From NCBI GenBank assembly GCA_030544215.1, contig JARZZO010000001.1:68660456-68724455 (forward strand): 64,000 bases of DNA, written 5' to 3'. Of this stretch, positions 47,001 through 59,000 are shown piece by piece. The notes below the pieces were generated by a model, which did no database searches, had not been told where the DNA came from, and saw only the letters and a list, made by a program, of their open reading frames with translations. Position numbers and translations under genes: made by a program. The stretch comes from Zantedeschia hybrid cultivar. Its lineage: Eukaryota > Streptophyta > Magnoliopsida > Alismatales > Araceae. The stretch's first letter is position 1. Each line of letters starts with the position of its first letter.

Positions 47001-50000
47001 TAACTGTCCAGTGCGCGGGGAAGTCAGCCAGATCCTGTGTGCGCGTGAACCCATGGCTGGGAATTCGTGCCCCACTCTCGCTGTGGACAGGTTAGCTGCT
47101 GAACAGAGTACATCCCTGCAAGCCTATCGTTTAATATATGGTGGAAATCTGGTTCCTGTGCTTGTGAGTTTATTTTAGGTTGCCTAGCTCGTTGAAGAAT
47201 TTGTCATTGCCAGTATTGTGTATTATGTCTGTGAGTGAGCGACCTGTCCTGTAGTACAAATTTTGAGTTCGTTGATGTTGTCTTGGATGCCCTAGGCCAG
47301 CGGTAGTCCTCACTACCATCGATCCACACCCGCTGTGAGGCACGGTTCATTTAGCTTGCGTTTCTTGTTTATTTACATGCTTGCTGTCGTGGAAAACTGT
47401 GAACATTGTGCGTATTGCAGTCCACTGTGGTGTTGTTTGTTGATCTCGATTGTGGGTTAGTTGACGGCTCTATTTCGGTTCCCGTCCCGCATCAGATCAC
47501 AGACACACAAGAACACAGCCAACCAGTTTGTCATCGATGATTCATAGACCCAACAGCAAGAGAATAAGAGAGAAAAAGATTGAAATAGAGTAAACCTAGC
47601 TGTTTTGCAACCGCTAGCAATGGCTAGCAGTATTTCTGAATGGCTAAAGAGTGTCTGAATGAGCCACTGGGGACCCAATCAGGCAATACAGGGCCGATCC
47701 CCATCCAGGTCAGCCAATCCATGCCATTCCACCCATAGGATTGGGAAGTGGGGAATCAAGAGTTGGATCAGTTTGGCCAAAATCTGGTGGCATTGGCCAA
47801 TCTGATCCTTGAATTATCGGTCCTATCTACACTAATTGGAAGCCCAATACAGCAAACTACTGTCATTCATATGTCACTTGGAAGTTGGAACAGTGTTGTG
47901 TGCTTATGTATGATTTTCTAAAAGTAAATATGCATACGCATTTGTGGTAATTAACCAATTGTGCAAGATTTCAAAAGAGCTTCTGAAGGTCATCTAACAT
48001 CTATGTTACAAGATGCAAGCCACCATTTAGAAAATAAATTTTCAAATGCAAATTTTGGAACAAACATAGATTTAGGCTAATTTTCATGTTTAAGGATATC
48101 AGAAAAGTAAACAAAATACCAGCACAGCAACATCCTTAGGGTACACATCCAGCAGGCATTGGAGGAGTTCAAAGCATAGCTGAAACCATATAACTACATG
48201 TCAACTGGATAAGACATGAAAAATAAAAATGCTGAGAGCAATCATTTATGTCAATAAACATAATAAATGTCAGCATCTACCTTACGATCATGCAATGCCA
48301 ATGACTGTACTTGTATAGTTTGTAAAAAGGACTCAGCAAGTATCCTTGCATCGCTGCCCATAACCATACCAGCATCACTTTTCCTCCTCAAAAGAGCTAA
48401 GCAACCAACAAGTGCACCACGTAAAGCTTGCCAATCTGCCTGATGTAAGAACAGCATCACATGACATAGGACGGAAAATATTTTGCATGTTACCACTTAA
48501 ATATCATTCGTTGCAGACAAAATAGGGAACTATGTTTTCACGGGCTTCAAAGTTGAGCAAAAAAGACATAAGAGCTTCATGAAACAGCTGGAAAATTGAC
48601 CGAAAACAAGATATATTTACCATACATTTACAAAATCATGATCATCATTTAATTTTGGCTAACTTCAGCACAGCAACAGTACAGATATAACAGAATTCAT
48701 ACTCACCAGCCTTGAAGTGAAGAATCCTATCAAACTGTGTATACTAGCATGATCTAGTGGTTTTGATAGAAGTTGAGCAAGGATTTCAGCAAGAAGAAGA
48801 ATGCCTGAAATACAGCACAGTTTTCAGGTTGAGTAAGACAAATACTTGACATAAATAAAATGCATTAAACACTGAAAACAGTGTCAAATAACTAGAAAGA
48901 CTATAGCAAGAGATCACAAGTACATGGTCTTTTACAACCCACAGATTCTTTTTTCAGCCCCAACTAAACCAGAATGAATTTGAGATCTTGTTACTCAACA
49001 ATTTCACTTTAGGTGTTGTTTTTGTTATAAAAAAAAATAACTGTAATTGAAAGAACATGCATTTGCACCATAAATAGGCAAAACCAAAAACCAGAATTGG
49101 ATATCAACCCAGGTTTGCCCTCCAAATCTGATATAGGAACAGCTGAATCAGGCCAATTTCTGTCTCCTAATTATTTATTTTCTTCAGAACCCCATTCTGG
49201 TCCTATTCCACTCTCCGCTAAACCCAGACACCCTGTTTGGTATCGGGATAAAGTGGGGATAGTGCCTGTGTATCCCCATTCTTCATTTGACGTCACAAAA
49301 GATTCTAGGGATAAGAGGGGTTAACAAGAATAAGGATAAGGGACCTTAACCCCATTTTTTGGATAATCATTCCACCAAAAAGGTGAAATGACTTATCCCC
49401 ACCCCTTAACCCCATTCTTACCCCATTTGCCCCTTCCTCGAGTTCATAAAATAACAACATAATTGACTTTAATAATGGCTTTATTACTAGATAATGACGT
49501 TAAATATGTTATCAAATAGAAATCTTAATCAAACCAATACCACCCATGGAATATATCATTATATATAATATAATAATATATAATTATCTTAAATAGTACT
49601 AATAAGTAAATATAATATATTATATATAATATAATAATATGTAGTATTATCTTAAATTAGTACTAGTACTTACATTAGTAGTATCAGCACTTGCATACTA
49701 GTATTAGTACTAATAAGCATTAGTACTACACTAGATTCATAAAATAATAATATAATTAACTCGAACGGTATGTTATTATGGCGAGCGCGAGCGTGAGTGT
49801 GACTGCGAGGGGGAGCGAGCGGGGTGTGAGAGTTAGAGGGTGTGAGAAGGGAGAGAGCGAGGGACCTGTCGAGGAAGGGGAGTGGAAGCTTGTGCAGAGG
49901 AGAGGTAAGAAGCATCTGAACTTTAGTCGTTTCCATGGGGACAAGAAGGCTCTATCCTCTCCTAGTGGATAGACATTCTTGTATCAGGTGTCTGGGGAGA

Positions 50001-53000
50001 GGGCATTGGGCAAGAGACTACAGGGAGCATGTTCGCTGCATCCTCTGTCGAGAGTCTAGCCATAGGAGCTCTTCCTGTCTTCATCGGCAACTCAAATCCT
50101 TGGCATCTTCTCCAGTGGCGCCTAAGTTGGCGTAGGGCAGGATTGTGGTTCCCTGGTCACTAGCCATTGCAGGAGCTCGTACGTGGATGGAGGACTGCTT
50201 GGTTGTCTCTGTCATGGCTGAGCAATCTAAGCTCAGTCCTTCGGAGGCACACAAGGCACTTTTGGAGGCTCTTCTTCATTTCTAGCCGGAGGTGAATAAC
50301 TGGTGGATTCGGGAGATGGACCAGGAGTCTTTCCTAGTTAAGAGTCCTCGTCCAGATTGGATGTCTCTGTGTATCAGGCTTCTTAGTGGTCGGCGAAGCA
50401 ATTTGGTCTTTAAGTGCTCGCCTTGGTCTGCCTTGATCTCAACCTCCCCAGTTCCCCCAGGCATTAAGTTGTGGCTCTGGTTATTTGGCATTCCACTTCA
50501 TGTGTGGAATTTTGAAACATTCCAGGCAATAATATCCAGTTTTGGATTGCTAAGGGAAGTGGATACCCGTTCGATGGATGGGTCTATGTTGTTATATGCT
50601 CGTTCAGGTGGAGGTGATTTCTCTGGAAGATATTCCTGACAGAGTCATGATTCATTTAGCCGGGAGAGACCTCTGGGTGAAGCTAGTGAAGGAGGTGTCG
50701 TCGGCCTCCAAGTCCGATAAGAGTGTTGCTCAGGATTGGTCCTGGGTAGAGGTGGTCATTGAATATAGAAAGTACCAGGTGAAGAGATCGAGCCCTATTT
50801 TTGCTCCGACTAAGGCTTCTCCTATTGTTCCTCCCAAGTTGAGTGAGTTGCCTATCCTAGTGACTCAGCAGGAGGAAGCAGTAGAGCTAACTCAGCATAA
50901 AGGTAGCTGCAGGGTACGTCTTCATTGATGAATGTTCAATTTCCTATAGGGGTCCTGCAGAATTGAGGTTTCTTGGCTTCTGGGAGCCTTAAGGAGCCTG
51001 ATGGTCTACTAGAGTCTTGATGGGATGTTGCTCTGTACGAGGCGAGGGCGACGGGATAACGGGCGGGGAAGATGCACAGTGCCAGGTTGGTGGTCTGAAT
51101 CCAAACCCAGGAGACCAGCTCCTGGCTTGGGGAGATTCGGATCCTAACTTACATGCAGACCGGCCAGTTCAACTGAAGTCAGCAAGTCGGTATGTTCCTC
51201 ATACGGGCTGTAGTTAGGCAGGTTTTGTGAACCGGCCTGTCCATGTTCAACCAGCTCGAGAGCGAGGCAACACTGTTCATCTTCCTCCTCCTGCAGCCGA
51301 CCACGAACTGTTGAAGGTTCACAATGGTGCTCGAGAAGTTTCCTCTATGCAGGAGGATGTCGGCATGGGTTCTCGAGGAGGAATTGCTGACTCTGGATCC
51401 TTGATTATACTTGATGACAAACAGCAAAGAGGTGATAGGTTTCCGGTGGTTACCAGACACAGACCATCCACGGTTGAAGCATCGAAAATGAGGGAGTCTT
51501 CAATGGGGGAGGTTGTGATCCTGGAGAGGCTGCCTCATCTAGGAGGAGGAGTTCAGGAGGGCTTGGATTATGCTATGGAAACTGAGGCACTGGCTTTCCA
51601 GATGCCTGGGAGCGGAGCTGATCGTCTTTAGGGGGGCTCCGGTAAGGGTGTTTCTACAACAATTGTTCCTTACTCCCCCTCCTTGGTATCCCCTATCAGC
51701 TCTTCTGTAGGGCATGAACACTAGTTAGAGGATATTATGGAGTTTGGAAGGAAGATCGGTGTCTCTTTTCAAGGCAAAGAAGACTCAGTCATTAGCTTCA
51801 TTGGAAGACTTAGAAGAACAGAGGCTCTGCAATGTTCCTTAAAGAGAAAAAGGGTTGGAGGGGATGCGAAGATAGGTAAGAGGGAAGTCAATTTCATCAA
51901 CCAAAATGAGATAGTTGATTCTCTAAGATCTAAGAAGCAGGGGGTACGAAACCATCATAATGATTTTGTGCTCTTAGAATATTAGAGGACTTAATGGGGA
52001 TATGAAGAGAAGGGCGGTGAGTGATTTGGTCAGGAATCTTAACTTGGATTGTGTTTGCTTGCAAGAGACAAAAATGGAAGCTATAGATGGACATATTATT
52101 AAACAAGTTGGTGGTACATGGTTAACTGAATAGGCTTGCTTTCCTGCACAAGGAGCTAGTGGTGGGCAGCTTATCTTCTGGAATGGCAATAGGTTTAAAG
52201 GGAGGGTATCTGATATGGGTACTTTCAGTATCTCGGTCAGTTTCTCTGTAGTGGCTGGTACAGAGTCTTGGGTCATCATCTCAGTATATGATCCTCACAC
52301 TCAGCAGACAAGGGTAGAATTCTGGCAGGAGTTGGATAGGTTAGCTCTTTTATTTCAAGGAGAGTGGTGCGTACTTGGGAATTTTAATTGTGTTAGAGAT
52401 CCATGGGAGAGAACTAACTGTTAGAAATGGAATACATATATGGAAAGATTTGGTGTATGGATATCTAGTTGTGGACTATTAGACCTAGAAATTCCTACTA
52501 AGAAATTTACTTGGTCTAATCTTCAACTGAATGGTACCCAATTAAGGCTAGATAGGGTGCTGGTTTCATGCAGTTGGATAATAAGTTTCATGTTTCACAT
52601 GTTAAAGGCCTGAACATGATGATTTCAGATTATATCCCATTGTTACTAAGGACCAGGGAAGAGAAAAGGAAGTTTAGAATGTTCAGGTATGAGTTGACAT
52701 GGCATACACATGAGGAGTTCAAGGAGCTGGTTATTCGATGGTGGAAGGAGGTGGAATCCTCTAATCAGGCGGCTGATTCCTTCTCCAAAAAGCTGAAAAG
52801 GGTGAAGTTAGGCATCAAGAGTTGGAGTGCAATGACCTTTGGGGAAGCTTGTTCTACTAGGCAGCAACTTATCCAGAAAATAGAGGGATTGGAAGCGAGA
52901 ACTGATATGTATGGTTTGTCTGAAGAGGAGAACAAGGAGCTGGCAGAGCAGAAAAAGAAGTACAATAATTGGCTGCTAAGGGAAGAGATTAAATGGAAGC

Positions 53001-56000
53001 AAAGGGCAAAAGAGCTTTGGCTGAGAGAGGGGGATAAGAATACAAGATTTTTCCATGCAACTGCAAGTGCCAAGAGGAGATCAATGAGGACTGATCAAGT
53101 GAAAGTTGATAATCATGTTGTGGACTCAAAGGAAGAGATCAAGAAAGCTTTTGTTTCTTTTTATGAGAGATTGTTTAAGGAAGATAAATGGTAGAGACCT
53201 CATCTTCAGGATGGGGTATTACCAAAAATTAAGATAGTCAGGCAAAAGAGCTTTGTGATCCCTTCACAGAAGAGGAAGTCAAAATAGCAGTTTTTAGTAC
53301 GGAAGCTAAGAAATCACCTGGACCAGACGGATTTTCAATGGGATTTTATCAGTATTTCTGGGACACTATAAAAATGGATCTTATAAAGGTGATGAGAGAG
53401 TTCCAAGAAAGGCCGTTGAGCATCAAAAGTTTCAAATCTACATTTATTGTACGAATTCCAAAGCGGGAAGGGGCTAATATTGTGTCTGATTTTAGGCCTA
53501 TTAGCCTTTTGAATGGCTATTACAAGATTATTACCAAGGTTTTGGCTAACCGGCTGAAGAATGCGCTGAAGGAGGTTATTAGTACAAATCAGGCTGCATT
53601 CCTAACGGGGAGATACATTTTGGACAATTTTTTGTCAGCCTATGAAGCCATAGTCTCTCATAAAAGTAATAGAAATGAGAGAGTATTAGTAAAATTGGAT
53701 TTTGAGAAAACTTACGATCGAGTAAGTTGGTTGTGTATTTAAAATACTTTTGGAGCTATGGGGTTCACTCAAAAATGGATTGGTTGCGTCATGAGTTGCA
53801 TTTCAACTGCTACATTTTCCATTTTACTGAATGATGAGCCCTGTGGATATTTTAAAAGCTCGAGGGGGCTGAGGCAAGGAGATACTATGTCACCACTGAT
53901 TTTTATTCTAGTTGGACATGTTTTGAGTACACTATGGGATAGAGCTGCATCACAGAGGTTGGTCGATGGATTTTCTGTTGGAAGAGATGGTTTTTTGTTG
54001 TCACACCTACAGTTTGCAGATGATACACTGTTGTTCTCTTCTGGGAATGATGTTACTGACCTTGACAGAAGCCATTACAGGATTGGCCATCAATTTTCGA
54101 AAGTCTGAGGTGGTAGGAATTAACCTGGGACAGGAGAGAGTTTAGGAAATAGCTGAGACATTCACATGCAAGGTATCCTCTTTTCCAATAACTTATCTGG
54201 GACTTCCACTTTCTGATGTTCAATGTAAAGTCAGGCATTGGGATGAGCTCATTAGAAGGTTTAAGCAGAGGTTGGAGGGATGGAAAGCCAGATTCTTATC
54301 AGTTGGAGTAGATGGGTGTTATCCAAATAAGTCATTTCATCGTTGGCAACATATTATCTTTCAATATTCAAGATTCTAAAAAAGGTGAAAAGATTAATTG
54401 AATCTAACATAAGCCTATTTTTTGGGGAAGGTGGAAAGAGGGATACAAGAGCTTTGCATTTAGTAGTAGCATGGGATAGGGTTTGTAGGAGAAAGAATCA
54501 AGGAGGTGTTGGCCTGATGAAAGTAGGTGCTCTTAATTAGGCTTTACTATACAAGTGGATTTGGAGAATGGGAGAGGAGGAAGTTGCTATGTGGATCAAA
54601 ATTGTTAGGCTTTACTATCCAAGTGGAAATAATATCACGGTGCATCAAGATGGGACTTGCATCCTAATTCTTCATAAAATATGTCCCCTGTTTGGAGGAA
54701 TATAAATAAGATGGTTGACCAGATCAGTCCACCAATTTCTTACAAGTGGTAATGGATTTTCAGTCAAATTTTGGGAAGACAGGTGGGTTTCTTGCCAGCC
54801 TTTGGCAGTGGAGTTCCTACAATTGTATCAACTTTCAGAAGATAAAAGGAAATATGTGGCTCAGATGTACTCACATGGGCAGCCTAATCCATGGAACTTG
54901 ACATTTTTACAGTTCAGGAATTTCAACAATTGATGGCAGTTTTGAACATTATACATAAAATTGGGCTGCAGAGTAACTGTGATGATAAAAGGCTATGGGG
55001 TTGGAATTCTAAAGGTGATTTTTCTGTAAGTGCTATGTTAAGAGTGATTAATGATAGTGGTACCAGAGTGCTCTGGGAGCCTACAGTATGGTCTAATCTA
55101 TTACCCTGTAAGATCAACCTATTTCTTTGGAAGATAGCTTTGGGGAGGCTACCAAGTACCAACTATGGACAGACTCAAAGTGCTCTTCCCTGTGCAGAAG
55201 CCTACCTGTACATTCTGTGAAGATTTGATGAGGACACTGATCATCTGTTCTGCCACTGCGGAATTATCAGTGTTTGGTGGTTGTCCTGCTGCAGGTCCTT
55301 AAATATCACTTGGGAGGAACCCCCTTCAGTGATCTACATGTTGGAAGGGTGGGGTAATCTATGTCCTACCTTGTCTGAGAGGAAGTTGTGGTCAATTATT
55401 CTTCCAGCATTTCTGTGGGGTGTTTGGACTGAAAGGAATTCCAGAAGGTTCAGAGATGAGTATAATAGCATCTATATTATTATGAGGAAACTTATTAAAT
55501 GGGTCTCTGAATGGGGTAAAGCTGCAAGGATAGAAGTGGATCTGAGATCCTCTCATCTTATGTCTAGTTTGCAGCAGTGGCTTAAGACGTATGGCTGATT
55601 TTGTAATTTTGTTATCTTTTCTGTAATGATATCTTATCGCCTTGATAAGATATCTTGGTGGGGGGGATCTTTAGAGTGGGGGTCTTTTCATGAATGTAAG
55701 GGGTTTTGTGTGAGATGAGAGCTTCAGTATCGCTCTCTATTGTACTGTTTGCCTTTTATTTTCAATGAATTCGTAGCCTAATTGGTCACCTTCCAAAAAA
55801 ATAATATAATTAACTCTTATAATGACTTTATTACTAATTAATGACGTTACATGTCATTAAATAGAAATCTTAATCAAGCTGATACCCATGGAATATATTA
55901 TTATCTATAATATAATAGTATACTTAAATAGTACTAATAAACATCTTTAATACATTATTATATTCTAATTATATGATAATTTTATGTAATATACATTGGA

Positions 56001-59000
56001 TGCCTTTAATACATAATTAAATTCAACAACTTGGATTAAGCATGTTTGGTGTAATATGATACGAGTAATAGAAAATAAGAAATACTTACATTTAATATAC
56101 TATATACGTATTGAATATATCATTATATTACATAAAATAATATAAGCATACACTATTATCTTGGGATTAGAAGGATAGCAATGTCTTTTTCCACAACTTA
56201 TCTTCAGTACCATCCTCATGTTCACCAAACGAAGAACATGGTTAACTTTTTCCTTATCCCCTCATACCAAACGTGTCATACCATAGGGATAGGGATAAAT
56301 TTAACTAGGTTGACTTGTACCTATTCCTCCCTATTTCTATCCCGATGCCAAAAGGGACCAGAAGAATCAAGTTTATCCCTAGAAATGGATTCCGGCCATC
56401 AAAATCCCAATCCAGAAGTCCAAATGCTTCAACCCTTCCTCCCAAAGGCTTGCTTCTTTGCTAATGTCGCAGAAGTGATGGAAATAAATGAGACATGCTT
56501 GGGTGAACCTTGGCAGAGGAATTTTCTTATCTAGAAACCAAGTGGCACCACTGTTATACTAGTAAGAGGAGAACTTTTTCTAAGAAACTGTAGATTGTAC
56601 CACCAATTGTATACAAGGAAAATGGGGGCAGTACAATCAGGAGGGGAGAGGAAAGGTTCCTTGCCCACTCGCAGTAACAAGACTACTAAATAAATCTTAC
56701 AAATGTGAACAGGATTACACACTAAAGAAATAAAGCACACTATAAACTCAAACTCTAGCGTTGATGAATGCTATGATTAAAGGTTCTACTGTCCCCTGAG
56801 TTGAGAGGCAATGGGTGAAAGCATACACTCTTCTGCCTTATTTTTGTATATTTGGTTTTCTTTAACACTATGGGAAAAAAAACCATGGAGGGGAAATCAT
56901 AATGCGGAATGAGATATCTGGCTTCACAACGGAGGTTGTGAATCCCCGATTCTCACACTGTTGGAATCTTTCAACAGGTTTTCAAGTTCTTGCTGACTCG
57001 TGATGATTCGGAACATTAGCTGTCACAGTTAATTTATATTTTCTTTATCAATGTTAATTTATATCAACACCTTCCAGAACTACCCTGCCATATTTTGAAT
57101 TTGAACACCCAAGGTAGTTGTTTTGGCTACCAACTCTTCATCACTCCGGTTTGATTAAAAAAAAAAAAAAAAAAAAAAAAAAGAAGAAGAGAAGGGTTAC
57201 ACTTCATTCTGGTTCCTTTTCTAAATTTTTTGTACAAGTAACAGCCTTCCTTTGATTTCAAGAAGTTCAGCGGATCCTACAGAAGAGCTGCTTGTCTTAT
57301 TTGAGCCACCAAGAAGGGAGTGGAGGAGGAGAAGTGGAAGGTACTTGATGGGAATCCAAGACCAACGTATCACTGCATTACACATGGAGTGCATTTACCG
57401 CCGTTGGAGAGTCGTTTTGACTTCATTGTGGCTAGAAAAATCAACAAAGCTTGTCTGATGTGTAGTTTATTGTTAGACAAGTCCGTAAATATTTTGTTTA
57501 GCGCATTTGAGACTCGTTTAGGTCCTTTTCTATTTTTCAATAATTTTTTGTGCGATTTTCACACTATTTTTTCATGTCATGAGTATTTTGGTCCATAGTA
57601 ATGTTTAGGGAGTCATTAGGATTTATTTTCTCTTTAAATACTCTTGTAAGACATATTTTTATTTTTTTAATCAATATTTGCTACGACTTTTGAGTTATTT
57701 TCTAGAGTTCCTCTCTACGACGGAGAAGACGACCTTGCGACAGGGTTGAATCTGCCCTGCGACGGAGCAGGGTGTGACGCCCAAACTGCCGCTGCGATGC
57801 CAGAGGACTCCCCACTGCCAATGCGACGCTAATAGTTTATCCAACCCCCTTTCTTCCTCATCTGTCCCCCATCAAATTTGGTATCAGAACAAAGTTCGAT
57901 CCCTACCATGCCACTATTCCATCATGTCTTCACTGTCACCGCCACTACACCCTTCTTCCTCCTCTTTCTTTGTCCCATGTCATTTTTTTTTTCTCTCGGC
58001 GGCCCTTTCACCGGACCACCTTCCGCCAGCAGCCCCAACGGCCGGCACCGCTGCCAATAGCTCCACTGTCTACATCCCCGTCACAGTCATCCAAACAAGC
58101 CCGGGCCGACACTACTGCAGCCATTGATGCCTTGTGCTACTACCACCATCTGCTTCTGCCGCTGCCGTGTGCCGACAATCCTTGTCGTCGACCTTCCTGC
58201 ATCGTCCGTAGTCATCACCACCTCAGTCTTCTACACTGGGGTTATGTTGCCCAACAAGACACATGCCACCATTGTGTTTAATAGTGCACTGGATGAGAAT
58301 TTTATTTCACAAACAATTGTTGATTTACTCTCTAAGACCAAAGAAATTGTACTCGATGGTGACCGAGTGCTTGTCGAGTTCTATGGGCCTTGCAAGGGTG
58401 TTTCTCATGTTGATGGAGATGGTGTACCATCATTCCCAAGCCAGGGCCGTATATTAGAGTTGACAGAGATTGGATGGAGAAACGACATGCCACCGTAGAT
58501 CACGAGCGACAAAGGTGCATCCTCCAACCGGCTCACTTAAAAGGAAAGTTCATTTTTCCAATCAAGTATCCTTCAAGTGTGGCAATATCTCAGTCTGAAG
58601 ATTTAAGCAAGGTCACGAAGTGTAAGGCTTACTCGACAGCCATTCCAACAAATGCAAATTCTTTGGACACCATCAGCAATGCATCATCACGATCTCCAAC
58701 CTTATCTTTTGTGAGGTCAGGCCTTAACGTGTCCCTTGCCGCATCAGTTGTAGTGGCCCATTTACCTCCATTTAACCCACTTACATGAGATCAGACTATC
58801 ATAGTTGCAGCTAGTCTTCATTTGCTGAAAAATTCTCTATTCGCAGAGCCGATGGATAAGCACGTTCAATCGACCATTCTCACAGACAGGAACCTTACCA
58901 CTAGACTGCATATTTTTGATCATGTATGGTGCGAATTTCTTGATCATGCAGAGCAATATTCTGCACACTTTGATGTAGTTATTAGTTCTAGATTTGCAAT

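Larger units (their letters stand above)
49763..55799 (+). mobile_element. Near full-length L1-type LINE with 17-bp TSD
   Basis: AATAATATAATTAACTC flanks the element exactly (49746-49762 and 55800-55816), and a short A tail precedes the right copy. Domain order: CCHC-knuckle and DUF4283-type ORF1, then endonuclease, reverse transcriptase and zf-RVT in ORF2. The 3' UTR has TTTTCAATGAATTC close to the tail. At 6.04 kb it is close to full length for plant L1 elements, but several stops and frameshifts disable both ORFs. It lies antisense in MMS19 intron 3, adding almost half of its 13.0 kb. Confidence 0.93.
49231..56356. mobile_element. Candidate TIR element split by the LINE
   Basis: CCCTGTTTGGTATCGGGATA at 49231 is mirrored at 56337-56356 (inverse: CCCTTTTGGCATCGGGATAG), about 16 of 20 bases. 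With the LINE and its duplication removed the element is about 1.07 kb and AT-rich, with GGATAAG/CTTATCC motifs near both ends and no transposase. The flanks show no convincing target duplication. Probably an old MITE-like insertion in MMS19 intron 3. Confidence 0.45.
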
